From Actinopolymorpha sp. NPDC004070 (GTDB lineage Bacteria; Actinomycetota; Actinomycetes; Propionibacteriales; Actinopolymorphaceae), in NCBI RefSeq assembly GCF_040610475.1, contig NZ_JBEXMJ010000011.1, forward strand, positions 186,001 through 250,000: 64,000 nucleotides of DNA. The letters run 5' to 3'. Within the stretch, counting starts at the first letter, position 1. Each line of letters starts with the position of its first letter. A model generated the notes under the pieces. The model was given only the letters and a program-made list of their open reading frames with translations. It had not been told where the DNA came from and ran no database searches. The position numbers were made by a program, and so were the translations under genes. This document shows positions 1-8,234 of this stretch, piece after piece.

Positions 1-427
1 CCACAGCCACTCGCAGCCACTGCCCGACGAGGGCGACCCGCATGACGGTGTAGCCGAGCAAGATGACCACGAAGTCTCGGGACTCGAACGTCCTGGGAAC
101 TCCGGCGGCGATCACCAGGGCGCCTGCGATCTCGACCATGGTGGCCAGCCGGTAGGGCACATCGTCGTTGTCGTACGCCGAAGCGAACCAGGTGAAGTTG
201 ACCCACGCCCACCAGATCGCGAAGAACACCATCAGATAGCCAGTGACACCGGCGCCGACATGGCCCACCGTGACGGAGTGGTGCAAGTGCGCCGCGGCCT
301 GGGCGACGGCGGCGACGAAGCACAGGTCGAACAGCAGCTCCAGCGGTGTGGCGGCGCGGTGTTCCTCACCGGTGTCGCGGGCCACCATCGTCCGGCGCCA
401 GCCCGTGAGTACCGCGGGCTTCGTCAT
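1..427 (-). CDS. LtrA-like low temperature requirement membrane protein (N-terminal part, runs off left edge)
   Basis: Translating the minus strand from ATG at 427 gives about 142 codons without a stop up to the window edge, so only the amino-terminal part is present. It begins MTKPAVLTGWRRTM and soon reads TPLELLFDLCFVAAVAQ, the entry motif typical of LtrA family proteins, followed by LHHSVTVGH and hydrophobic segments (YLMVFFAIWWAWVNFTWF, then LVIAAGV and VVILLGYTVMRVAL). An AGAGG sequence sits 4 to 5 nt before the ATG. LtrA proteins are multi-spanning membrane proteins of poorly defined role, first linked to growth in the cold in Listeria. The gene is divergent from the lipid kinase at 686. 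Confidence 0.8.
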   Translation of the reverse strand, partial: MTKPAVLTGWRRTMVARDTGEEHRAATPLELLFDLCFVAAVAQAAAHLHHSVTVGHVGAGVTGYLMVFFAIWWAWVNFTWFASAYDNDDVPYRLATMVEIAGALVIAAGVPRTFESRDFVVILLGYTVMRVALVGQWLRVAV

Positions 428-616
428 CTGGCCTCTGCCATGGCTTGTGGCGGGCATCCGCGTCCGTCCGGCGCCTCACCGTAAGGCACGGTACGACGCC
501 GGACGGCGACCCGGCAGGCGGCACGCGGAAGGCGTCGACAGCCGAGCACCGGGACGATCATGCTGTTTCCGTACGGCGGTTCGGTGCGGTCGCGCTTCGG
601 TGCGGCCGAAAGCCTA

Positions 617-636
617 GGGTGTGCTGCGGCACACCC
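617..636. promoter_or_regulatory. Perfect inverted repeat upstream of the lipid kinase
   Basis: GGGTGTGC and its complement GCACACCC form an 8-bp perfect stem around a TGCG loop. It overlaps a TAGGGT hexamer (615-620) that could be a -10 box, 50 to 70 nt before the kinase ATG at 686. It lies in the 258-nt divergent gap between the LtrA-like gene and the kinase. An operator or a leader hairpin would both fit; no regulator gene is adjacent. Confidence 0.4.
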
Positions 637-685
637 AGACTCACCGGCCGGTGGGCCGCGGGACGGGACGAAGGATGGGTCGCAG

Positions 686-1627
686 ATGCTGGTCATCGCC
701 AACAAGGACGCCGGCAGCACCGAACCCGACGCGATCGAGCAGGCGTTGGAGGTGCTCCGCGGCGCCGCACCGACCGAGCTGGTCTACTGCGAGAGCCGCG
801 ACCACCTCCAGGAATGCCTGGACGCCCGCGCCGGCCGGCCTGTCGTGGTCGTCGGCGGCGACGGCTCGCTGCACACCACGATCTCCGCGCTGTACGCCCG
901 TGGCGAGCTCGCCGACACCCCGGTCGGCCTGATCCCGCTGGGGACCGGCAACGACCTCGCCCGCGGGCTCGACCTCCCGCTCGACGCGGCGAAGGCCGCC
1001 GAGGTCATCCGCGCCGGCTCGCTGCGGGCGATGGACCTGATCGCCGACGACACCGGCGGGGTGGTCGTCAACGCCGTCCACGTCGGTGCCGGCGCCGAAG
1101 CCGCCCAGGCGGCGACCCCGCTGAAGCCGCGGCTCGGTCCGCTGGCATTTCCGCTGGGCGCCGTGGTCGCCGGCCTGCGTACGAAGGGATGGCGGCTCAC
1201 CGTGGTCGTCGACGGGCGCACGGTCGCCCGGCCCCGGCGGAAGACCCTCATGGTGGGGCTCGCCAACGCGCCGAGCATCGCCGGCGGCACCGCACAACTG
1301 TCCCCCGACGCGGTCCCGCACGACGGACAGGTCGACGTCGTGGTGTCGCACTCGGTGGGCCGGCTGGCCCGGATGGGCTACGCCCTGCACCTGACCCGCG
1401 GCCGGCACACCGGACGCGACGACGTCGTGGCGCTTCGGGGACGTGAGGTCGTGGTGTCCGGCGAGGAGTTCTTCATCAACGCCGACGGCGAAGTGACCGG
1501 GCCACGGCGGCACTCCTCGTGGCGGGTCCTGCCGGGCGCCTGGCGGATGTATCTCCCGAGCGGCCCGCTGGCCGGCGCCGACGCGGCCGCGGACACGTCG
1601 ACGGGCGGGTCTCCTCACCTGGCGTGA
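686..1627 (+). CDS. Diacylglycerol/sphingosine kinase family lipid kinase
   Basis: A 313-residue soluble protein of the DAGK catalytic-domain family, which transfers phosphate from ATP to a lipid hydroxyl at the membrane face. The nucleotide-binding motif GGDGS is at about residues 57-61 and the conserved PLGTGNDLAR at about 84-93; a late FFINADGE segment matches the second family motif region. Length is usual for bacterial DgkB/YegS-type enzymes. ATG at 686 is chosen because the family starts just before the ANKDAG strand; an open frame extends upstream but carries no family sequence. The true lipid substrate cannot be told. The stop codon lies inside a large terminator hairpin. Confidence 0.85.
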   Translation: MLVIANKDAGSTEPDAIEQALEVLRGAAPTELVYCESRDHLQECLDARAGRPVVVVGGDGSLHTTISALYARGELADTPVGLIPLGTGNDLARGLDLPLDAAKAAEVIRAGSLRAMDLIADDTGGVVVNAVHVGAGAEAAQAATPLKPRLGPLAFPLGAVVAGLRTKGWRLTVVVDGRTVARPRRKTLMVGLANAPSIAGGTAQLSPDAVPHDGQVDVVVSHSVGRLARMGYALHLTRGRHTGRDDVVALRGREVVVSGEEFFINADGEVTGPRRHSSWRVLPGAWRMYLPSGPLAGADAAADTSTGGSPHLA

Positions 1628-1643
1628 GGAGACCCGCCCGTCG
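1599..1643. terminator. Bidirectional hairpin between lipid kinase and DUF1206 gene
   Basis: CGACGGGCGGGTCTCCTCAC (1599-1618) pairs perfectly with 1624-1643 around a 5-nt loop: a 20-bp stem. It sits between two convergent genes and contains the last codons and the TGA stop (1625-1627) of the kinase. No U-tract of note follows on either strand. Confidence 0.85.
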
Positions 1644-1669
1644 GTCGCTGTCGATCCCTTGGGTGAAGC

Positions 1670-2509
1670 TCAGCTCCTGCGGAAGCGGGCGTCGAAGAAG
1701 CAGTAGATCCCGTAGCACGCCACGCCGAGCGCGATCAGCCCGAGCAGCACCGGGCCGTAGGGCTGCTTCGCCAGCGTCTGCAGCGCGCCGTCCAGGCCGG
1801 TGGACTTCTTCGGGTCGTACGTCACCGCCGCGGCGAGAACCAGCACACCCACGAGGGCGTACGCGACACCGACGGCGATGAATCCCACCTGTCCGAGCCG
1901 GATCGCAGTCTTGCGGGTGCCCAGGCTCGCCCGCACGAGGTCGAGGTCCTCCAGGAACTTCTTCTTCCAGCCGTGGTAGGCGAGGTATCCCGCACCGGCG
2001 ATGATGCCGAGCCCGACCAGTCCGACCAGGATCTGGCCGCCGGGGAGTTCCATGACCTTCGCGGTGATGGTCTTCTGCTTGCCTCCGGAGCCGGCGCTGC
2101 CGCCGGCCGCGATCTTGCCCGCGCTGAACGCCAGCGCGGCGAACGCGATCGCCTTGCCCGCACTACCGAGCCGGCGGAACGTCCGGCGCTTGCCGGAGTC
2201 GGCGTACCCGTATCCGACGCCGGCCTCGGTGAGCTGCCACACCGCCAGTGCGACCAGGCCGATGGTGATCACCCACAGAAGGACGCCACCACCCGGCTGG
2301 CTCGCCAGCGTCTGCAGCGCTCCCTGCTTGCTGGCGTTGCCGCCACCGCCGCCGCTGAAGGCGACCTTCGCCGCGAGGTAGGCGAACAGGAGATTGACGA
2401 GTCCGTACGCGGCGAGTCCGACCCGTCCGAGCATCCTCACCGGCTTGCTGTCAGCGGCCTGCTGGGCCTGCCGGCCCGCGTTCTCACCGCTTCTCACCTG
2501 CGCGTTCAT
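1670..2509 (-). CDS. DUF1206 family membrane protein
   Basis: A 279-residue integral membrane protein of the DUF1206 family, function unknown. It shows three repeats of a paired-helix unit: LGRVGLAAYGLVNLLFAYLA, then KAIAFAALAFSAGKI with a following GGQILVGLVGLGIIAGAGYL, then LGQVGFIAVGVAYALVGVLV, each followed by a segment like GALQTLA or KVMELPGG and a second hydrophobic stretch. Start ATG at 2509 is chosen over the one at 2521 because GGGAG lies 5 nt upstream of it. It is transcribed toward the lipid kinase and shares its terminator. In actinomycetes such genes often sit with stress-linked small proteins, as here with CsbD and DUF6458 genes; a general stress role is only a guess. Confidence 0.85.
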   Translation of the reverse strand: MNAQVRSGENAGRQAQQAADSKPVRMLGRVGLAAYGLVNLLFAYLAAKVAFSGGGGGNASKQGALQTLASQPGGGVLLWVITIGLVALAVWQLTEAGVGYGYADSGKRRTFRRLGSAGKAIAFAALAFSAGKIAAGGSAGSGGKQKTITAKVMELPGGQILVGLVGLGIIAGAGYLAYHGWKKKFLEDLDLVRASLGTRKTAIRLGQVGFIAVGVAYALVGVLVLAAAVTYDPKKSTGLDGALQTLAKQPYGPVLLGLIALGVACYGIYCFFDARFRRS

Positions 2510-2635
2510 CCGCGCTCCCACCCCTGTTCTCTTCTGCTCGAGCGTGTCGTTCCGGGCTCAGGTTGTCCGTACACAGTCAGTGCCGTTGTTGTCCGGCTTG
2601 TCCCGAAAAGGGCTCGACCTGCGGGCATGACTGTG

Positions 2636-2667
2636 CCGGGGGCAGGTCAGGCGTGACCTGCCCCCGG
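2636..2667 (-). terminator. Terminator of the DUF6458 gene
   Basis: A 14-bp perfect stem (2636-2649 with 2654-2667, arm CCGGGGGCAGGTCA) with a 4-nt loop lies 12 nt beyond the stop codon of the gene ending at 2680. Confidence 0.85.
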
Positions 2668-2679
2668 TCGTGAAGGGGG

Positions 2680-2919
2680 TCAGACGGCTGGCGGCCCGTC
2701 GTCGTACACCCGGCGCTCCTCGACCCGGCTGGTGGGAGCCGCGGCCGCACGGCGACGGCGGGGGCCCCAGATCAGCGCGGTCATGATCAGGCCGATCACA
2801 CCGACGACGATGAGGATCCAACCGATCACGTGGATGTCGAGGCCGGAGATGTTGAAGTCGACCGCGAACGCCAGAATGGCGCCTACCGCGATGAGAAGAA
2901 TGCTCGCACCGATACCCAT
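2680..2919 (-). CDS. DUF6458-type small membrane protein
   Basis: A 79-residue protein that begins MGIGASILLIAVGAILAFAV, followed by a second membrane helix (VIGWILIVVGVIGLIMTALI) and a basic tail WGPRRRR. This layout is that of a small two-helix actinobacterial membrane family (DUF6458), function unknown. The start is ATG 2919, with GAGGTGG 6 nt upstream; longer open frames upstream are out-of-family. A strong hairpin follows the stop, so it is likely a single-gene unit. The 228 nt before it hold no gene that can be supported. Confidence 0.85.
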   Translation of the reverse strand: MGIGASILLIAVGAILAFAVDFNISGLDIHVIGWILIVVGVIGLIMTALIWGPRRRRAAAAPTSRVEERRVYDDGPPAV

Positions 2920-3147
2920 ACGTACCACCTCGTGGCTGGGAAAACTGGACCTTGTTGTCCCCCCGATTGCCATACCGTCGGCAAACCATAGGCCAATTCG
3001 AAGGTCGGCGCGACCAGGCACGAGCGGGGGCGGTGAGCGGCCGGCCGCACCGGAAATCTCTCGGGGATCCCACCGGTACTTTTCGCCTGCACACCGCACG
3101 GATGCGCCCGGACACCGACCGGGATTCCGGCGGCCCGTCCATGCGAA

Positions 3148-3183
3148 ACGGGTGTCCCGCACCGGTCGGCGCGGGACACCCGT
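3148..3183 (-). terminator. Terminator of the CsbD gene
   Basis: ACGGGTGTCCCGC (3148-3160) pairs perfectly with 3171-3183 around a 10-nt loop, 34 nt beyond the stop of the gene ending at 3218. Confidence 0.8.
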
Positions 3184-3217
3184 CCGTTACGTAAAGACGT
3201 GATCCGACCGTGCGGCG

Positions 3218-3430
3218 TCACTTGTCCTTGTCGAATGCCTTCTTCACGGAGTCCTTGGCGTCCTCGGCGGCGTCGCCCACCTTGTCGCCGGCGCGCTTCA
3301 CGCCCGACGACGCCTGGTCGGCGCGACCCTCGTCACGCAGCTGGTCGTCGCCAGTGACCTCGCCGGTCTTCTCCTTGGCCTTGCCCTTGGCGCCTTCTGC
3401 CTTGTGCTTCATCTTGTCGCCTGCAGCCAT
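3218..3430 (-). CDS. CsbD-like stress protein
   Basis: A 70-residue, lysine/aspartate/glutamate-rich hydrophilic protein: MAAGDKMKHKAEGAKGKAKE, then KTGEVTGDDQLRDEGRADQ, matching the CsbD family layout (KAEGKAKE..G..TGD..L..EG..DQ). CsbD proteins are small, mostly helical or disordered, and induced in general stress in Bacillus; their molecular job is unknown. ATG 3430 has GGGAG about 9 nt upstream, and residues before it would be out of family. It is followed by a strong hairpin and appears monocistronic. Confidence 0.9.
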   Translation of the reverse strand: MAAGDKMKHKAEGAKGKAKEKTGEVTGDDQLRDEGRADQASSGVKRAGDKVGDAAEDAKDSVKKAFDKDK

Positions 3431-3628
3431 TACGGAAGTCTCCCTTCCCGTGACGCGGCCATCGGGTGGTACCGACCGCGACCTCACCCCCAGCACATAC
3501 CCAAGATCGCCTTCCTGCAACTGGCCACGCCGACTTTGTGAATTTCCGAACAATCCAGAGCGGTCCGCAACAAGACCTTGACGCCCGGTCCCCTAGGGTG
3601 TCGGGAAACACACTTCGGGGGACGAATC

Positions 3629-4342
3629 ATGACCGAACACGCTCCGCACCGCCCGGGTGCCGCCGAGCCGCAGACAGGCGCGCAGATGGGCGCGCGGATG
3701 GGCGCGCAGCCGACCGGGGGACACAACACCGCGCCGTTCGGGGCGGACGCACCGGCTGCCGGCCTGGCCCGGCCGGAGGTGCGCGGGCGGGCAGTGGGCA
3801 TCGTGGCGATGTCGGCGTTCGCGCTCGTCTGGACCGCTTGGGGACCGTCCACCGGTGTGCCGCCCGCGATCCAGAACGCCGGGCGCATCGTCAGCGCCCT
3901 GTGTTTCCTCGGCCTGGCGGGCTGGGCCGTCCTCGCGTTCCGGCGGTCGGCGTCGCTGCGCCCGGGACGGGACGACTACCAGTCGCAGCGGGTGGGACGC
4001 ACCTTCGGCATCGTGGTCGGCGCGGAGTTCCTCGGCCTGTTCGTCGTGTCCGCGATCCTCGGGCGTACCGGCCACCCGGAGGTCATCGCGCCGGTGGTCT
4101 GCCTCGGCGTCGGCATCCACTTCTTCCCGCTGCGCCGGCTGTTCGGCGTACGCCTCTACGACGCGACGGGGCTCGCGATGTGCGCGATCGCGGTCGCCAC
4201 CGCGATCGCGGCGCCGCTGTCCGGCAACACCGCCCTGTGGACGCTGCTGCCGGGCGTGGGCGCCGCGATCACGTTGTACGCAACGGCTGCGCTCCTGCTG
4301 CGTCCCTCCGATCTACGCGTTCCGGACCGGCCGGCCGACTGA
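3629..4342 (+). CDS. Multi-pass membrane protein of unknown function
   Basis: A 237-residue protein not assigned to a known family. The first 50 residues are hydrophilic with a short repeat (GAQMGARMGAQ). Then come about six or seven hydrophobic segments, for example AVGIVAMSAFALVWTAWG, VSALCFLGLAGWAVLAF, FGIVVGAEFLGLFVVSAIL, VIAPVVCLGVGIHFFPL, GLAMCAIAVATAIAAPL and LLPGVGAAITLYATAALLL. ATG 3629 follows GGGGGACGAATC; a TAGGGT hexamer at 3594-3599 may be its -10 box. An unnamed family of small membrane proteins is the best description. It is convergent with the binding lipoprotein gene, with a 42-nt gap. Confidence 0.75.
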   Translation: MTEHAPHRPGAAEPQTGAQMGARMGAQPTGGHNTAPFGADAPAAGLARPEVRGRAVGIVAMSAFALVWTAWGPSTGVPPAIQNAGRIVSALCFLGLAGWAVLAFRRSASLRPGRDDYQSQRVGRTFGIVVGAEFLGLFVVSAILGRTGHPEVIAPVVCLGVGIHFFPLRRLFGVRLYDATGLAMCAIAVATAIAAPLSGNTALWTLLPGVGAAITLYATAALLLRPSDLRVPDRPAD

Positions 4343-4384
4343 GCAGGCCCCCCGCGCCGGCGGCACTGGTCAGGTGTCGTCCGG

Positions 4385-6565
4385 TCAGGCGGTGTGCTGG
4401 TCGGGGTTTGTCCAGTGCCACGTCTCCGGGTCGTACACTGCGGGCGTGGGATGGCTCCACGGTCCGGCAAACCCGTTCAGGGCAAGGTTGTCCCGTCGCG
4501 GCACGTTGCGCAGGTCCTTGTGCGCAAGGATCGGCACCGGAGTGTTCGCCACCGGCCCGATGAAGAACGGCCCATCGGTCACGTGGACCTTCACCATCTC
4601 CCACACCAGCCGGTAACGGCGCAGGGCGTCCGGCTCGACCTTCGCCCGGTCGTGCAGCTCCCACAGCCGGGCGATCGGTCCGCCCTTCTCGGGTTCGATG
4701 CTCGGCGGCTTCCGCTCGTACGGGTCGGTGTTCTTCACCTTCGCCGCTTCGGGCGTGTTGCGGATCGCGTGGTAGTTGGCGTGCAGCGGAGCCCACCAGT
4801 CGGCGAAGCCGGCCAGGGGTACGAGAACCTGCGGCTCCACCAGGATCTCGTGGATACCGCCGCCGTTCTCCCAGGCCGTGGTGGTCATCAGCTCACCGGC
4901 CTGCCACTTGATCGAGAACGCGTCCGGCGCAACGGGATTCTGCTTCACCGCGATGCCGATGGCCCGCCAGTCACGTTCCAGCAGTGCGTTCTTGTGGATG
5001 TGTTCGGGTGAGGTGCCCGCCGGATAGTCCAGGCGTACGACGAGTTTTCCGCCGTCGGGAAGCTCGCGCAGGCCGTCGCCGTCACGGTCCACGACGCCGA
5101 GGTCGTCCAGGATCGCCTTCGCCTTCTCCGGATCGTGGCGTACGTAGCTGTCCCGCCAACCGGTGTAGGCGTGCTTGGCCTGCGCACTTCCCTGCAGGTC
5201 GATCGCCTTGGGGCTGTAGGTGCCGGTGGTGAGCTCGCCGGTGTTGAAGTAGATCGCCTTGCGGGCGTCGGCCCGGTTGAAGGCGTACGACAGCGCCTGG
5301 CGAAACCTCGGCTCCCGGATCAGCGGCCGCAGCTTGTCGTCCTTGTAGTCGTAGTTGAAGAAGAAGATCGACCCGGTGCCCGAACCCCCGTCCCACAACA
5401 GGACTTCCAGGCCGGTGCGCTTCTGCGTCTGCTTCAGCCCGGACACGTCGCCCAGGGTCAGTGACAGGAACGGCCCGTGCGCGTGGTCGAGTTTTCCCTG
5501 CTGCAGTTGGAGTTTGGTGACCTCGAGGTCCTGGACCGAGACGAGGGTCACCGTGTCGAGGTAGGGAAGCTGGTTGCCGTCGGTGTCGACACACCAGTAG
5601 TAGGGGTTGCGTTCCCACACCGCGCTGCGGCCCTCGCGGTAGGAGCGCACCTTCCAGCCGTTCATCGTCGGGCAGTCCGGGTTGGTGCCGTAGTCACGGA
5701 GCCGGTCGAACTTCCCACCGGCCGCCGCCCAGTCGGCGCCGACCTTCGGGTTGTAGCGGGGGTGGTACTGGGAGAGGTAGTGCTTGGGCGCCATCCAGGC
5801 CGGCCCGACGTTGCCGTTCACCCACCGGGCAAGGTGAAACGGCGTCAGCGGGGCGGGCGTGGTGAACCGCAGCACCAGCGTCTGCGGGTCGGGCGCGGAC
5901 ATCTTCACGAGTTCGCCGTCCGCACCCTTGGTCTCGTCCGGCGGCGCCTCGGAGTGGTCCTTGTTCAGGACCATGTCCTCCCACCAGAACATGATGTCCG
6001 CCGTCGACCACGGCTTGCCGTCGGACCAGCGAAGGCCCTTGCGGAAGAGGAAGGTCCACTCCGAGGCGTCGGCGTTGGAGTCCCACTCCTGCACGAGTCC
6101 CGGGCCCACGTCGCGGCCGTCGTTCAGCCAGCGCAGGAGGGAGTGGCCGTACATGTACTCCTTGTTGGACGCCCCGGCCGGGTCGGTGGTGGGCATCCGC
6201 AGGTTGCCGCCGTACTTGCCGGGCGTGACCCACCGGTGGGGTACGACGTACGGCGAGGTGGGCAGCCGCTTCGCGACCGGCGGCAGGCTTCCGGCCCTCA
6301 CCTTCGCGGCCAGGTCGGGTGCCTCGGCGAACTTCGCCGGCGGCCTGATCGGCGTGGTGGCCGAACCCTTCCGGCTCGCCCTGCCGGTGGTGGCGGCGTC
6401 CTTCGCGGTGTCCTTCGAGGTCTTTCCCCCACCCTTCCCACCACCCTCGTCGTTCCCGCTGCCGGCGGAGCAGGCCGACAGGGTGACGGCCACGGCGGCC
6501 GTGGCGGACGCCAGCAGGAAGGCGCGGCGGTTCGGGGCGACAGGGAGGTTCGAGGGAGGGTTCAC
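4385..6565 (-). CDS. ABC transporter substrate-binding lipoprotein, family 5 (peptide/oligosaccharide type)
   Basis: A 726-residue extracellular solute-binding protein of the SBP_bac_5 family, the receptor of oligopeptide, nickel or oligosaccharide ABC importers. The N-terminus has NRRAFLLASATAAVAVTL and then SACS, a lipobox with Cys for lipid attachment; twin Arg suggests possible Tat export. A Gly/Ser/Lys-rich linker follows. The body has family landmarks such as GLRWSDGKPWSTADIMFWWE and EPRFRQALSYAFNRADA. It is longer than the usual 500 to 600 residues. GTG 6565 is the start, as it lies just before the signal sequence; no clear ribosome site is visible. No permease or ATPase genes are adjacent, so it is an orphan binding protein in this window. 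Confidence 0.85.
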   Translation of the reverse strand: MNPPSNLPVAPNRRAFLLASATAAVAVTLSACSAGSGNDEGGGKGGGKTSKDTAKDAATTGRASRKGSATTPIRPPAKFAEAPDLAAKVRAGSLPPVAKRLPTSPYVVPHRWVTPGKYGGNLRMPTTDPAGASNKEYMYGHSLLRWLNDGRDVGPGLVQEWDSNADASEWTFLFRKGLRWSDGKPWSTADIMFWWEDMVLNKDHSEAPPDETKGADGELVKMSAPDPQTLVLRFTTPAPLTPFHLARWVNGNVGPAWMAPKHYLSQYHPRYNPKVGADWAAAGGKFDRLRDYGTNPDCPTMNGWKVRSYREGRSAVWERNPYYWCVDTDGNQLPYLDTVTLVSVQDLEVTKLQLQQGKLDHAHGPFLSLTLGDVSGLKQTQKRTGLEVLLWDGGSGTGSIFFFNYDYKDDKLRPLIREPRFRQALSYAFNRADARKAIYFNTGELTTGTYSPKAIDLQGSAQAKHAYTGWRDSYVRHDPEKAKAILDDLGVVDRDGDGLRELPDGGKLVVRLDYPAGTSPEHIHKNALLERDWRAIGIAVKQNPVAPDAFSIKWQAGELMTTTAWENGGGIHEILVEPQVLVPLAGFADWWAPLHANYHAIRNTPEAAKVKNTDPYERKPPSIEPEKGGPIARLWELHDRAKVEPDALRRYRLVWEMVKVHVTDGPFFIGPVANTPVPILAHKDLRNVPRRDNLALNGFAGPWSHPTPAVYDPETWHWTNPDQHTA

Positions 6566-6680
6566 AGCCCGGACGCTAGGCGGTGCACCGGGGCGCGCGC
6601 GTTCGCGAACGGCGGGTGAAACGTACACGAACACCCGAACCGCTCCCCGCGGTTCCGGATCGGGCCACCGGTGTCGCACC

Positions 6681-6749
6681 TTCCGGGCCAAGGGCTACGA
6701 GGCCACCTCGACCCAGGATCTGTGCGAAGCGACCCGGCTCGGCCGGGGG
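6681..6749 (+). pseudogene. Remnant of a TetR-family HTH domain
   Basis: Between two minus-strand genes the plus strand reads FRAKGYEATSTQDLCEATRLG followed by RG (23 codons). This matches the second half of the TetR DNA-binding domain, where F..KGY.ATS..DL.EAT.LGRG is the usual pattern. No start codon with further family sequence precedes it and the helix-turn-helix does not continue after it (no LY..F/HF motif). It appears to be a scrap of a once larger regulator gene. The identification rests on pattern memory. Confidence 0.6.
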
Positions 6750-6771
6750 CGGCCACGCTCGCCCGGTGCAA

Positions 6772-8139
6772 TCAGCCGTGAGCCGCTGACCGGCGCAGGA
6801 TCGCCACGCACTCCACGTGGTGCGTCATCGGGAACGCGTCGAACGCCCGCAGGCCGGCCGGCTCCCAGCCGTGCTCGGCGAAGTAGCCGAGGTCGCGGGC
6901 CAGCGTGGCCGGGTCGCAGGAGACGTACGCGATCCCCCGGCCGGCGAGGCCCGCGACCTGGCGTACGACGTCGGCACCGACCCCGGCGCGCGGCGGGTCG
7001 AGCACCACCAGGTCGGCCTGGTCGAGCCGCTTGAGCACCTCGTCGACGCGCCCCTGCTCCACAACGGCGTTGGGCAGGTCGCGCAGGTTGTGCCGGGCGT
7101 CGCGGACCGCGAGCGCGTTCTCCTCCACCCCGACCAGTTGGGCGTACGGTCCGACCGAATCGGCGAGCGCACCGAGGAACAACCCCACGCCGCAGTAGAG
7201 ATCGAGAACCGACTCGTCCGTACGCGGGGCCAGTCCCGCGAGCACCGCGTCCGCGAGCGCCTGGGCCGCGCCCGGGTGCACCTGCCAGAACCCCGCCCCG
7301 CTGACCTGCCAGGTCCGACCGGCGGCGACCTCGCGCACGTACGGCAGGCCGGGTCCCGGCCGGGGCTGGCCGTGCAGGACCCGCACCGGGGCGGCCAGCC
7401 GGGGTACGCGGACCCGCGCCCTGGGACCGCGCCCGGACACCGCGACCACCCGGTCACCGGTGGCGGCCGAGGCGATGCCCTCCACCCGCGCCGCACCGGG
7501 CCAGCGCCGCCGTTCGATGCCGAGCACCTCCACCTCGGGGTGGGCGATCAGGCACTCGTCGACGGGTTCGATGTCGTGCGAGCGGTGCCGGCGGAACCCG
7601 ATCGCGCCGTCCCGGCGTACCGCGAACTGCACCCGGGTCCGCCAGCCGAGCCCGTCGTCGGCGTCCCCCTCAGCGTCCTCAGCGACGTACTCACCGGCGT
7701 CCTCGTCCTCGACGGGGACCGGCACCGGCTCCACCTCGACCGACCGCTCGATCCCGGCGATCCGGCGAAGCTGGTCCTCCACCACCGCGGCCTTCAACCG
7801 GCGCTGGGCGGGCAGGGTCGCGTGCTGCCAGTCGCAGCCACCGCACCGGCCCGGCCCGGCGAAGGGGCACGGCGGCGTCACCCGGTCCGGCGACGCGGCC
7901 AGCACCTCGATCGCGTCCGCTCGCAGCAGGCGCGCGGTCTCCTCCACCACCTCGGCGCGGACGCGTTCACCGGGCAGCGTGTGCCGGACGAACACGACCT
8001 TTCCGTCGTGGTGGGCCACACACCAACCGCCGTGTGCGACCGGGCCGATCTCGAGTTCGAGGACCGTGCCGACCAGCTCGGGGCTGCCGTCGGTGCGGGC
8101 TGGGCTGCGTCTGCCGTCGTCGCTGTCGCTGTCGCTCAT
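6772..8139 (-). CDS. TrmA/RlmCD-type RNA m5U methyltransferase with TRAM domain
   Basis: A 455-residue class I SAM-dependent RNA (uracil-5) methyltransferase. Residues about 20-75 form a TRAM RNA-binding domain (GTVLELEIGPVAHGGWCVA). Cysteines in CPFAGPGRCGGCDWQH would bind an Fe-S cluster, as in RumA. The SAM site is VLDLYCGVGLFLGAL, followed by VVLDPPRAGVG and the catalytic YVSCDPATLARDL, whose Cys attacks C6 of uridine. Between TRAM and catalytic parts is an acidic insert (VEDEDAGEYVAEDAEGDADD). Which tRNA or rRNA uridine is modified cannot be read from the sequence. ATG 8139 is the natural start. It is divergent from the membrane protein at 8235. Confidence 0.9.
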   Translation of the reverse strand: MSDSDSDDGRRSPARTDGSPELVGTVLELEIGPVAHGGWCVAHHDGKVVFVRHTLPGERVRAEVVEETARLLRADAIEVLAASPDRVTPPCPFAGPGRCGGCDWQHATLPAQRRLKAAVVEDQLRRIAGIERSVEVEPVPVPVEDEDAGEYVAEDAEGDADDGLGWRTRVQFAVRRDGAIGFRRHRSHDIEPVDECLIAHPEVEVLGIERRRWPGAARVEGIASAATGDRVVAVSGRGPRARVRVPRLAAPVRVLHGQPRPGPGLPYVREVAAGRTWQVSGAGFWQVHPGAAQALADAVLAGLAPRTDESVLDLYCGVGLFLGALADSVGPYAQLVGVEENALAVRDARHNLRDLPNAVVEQGRVDEVLKRLDQADLVVLDPPRAGVGADVVRQVAGLAGRGIAYVSCDPATLARDLGYFAEHGWEPAGLRAFDAFPMTHHVECVAILRRSAAHG

Positions 8140-8234
8140 ATCGGGTCGAGTCTGTCAGTCTCCCCGCGGGCGGCACCGGCGACCTCGGGACGCCCCTAGG
8201 CTCGACTGGGAATTGACCGCCCCGAGGAGGCTCG

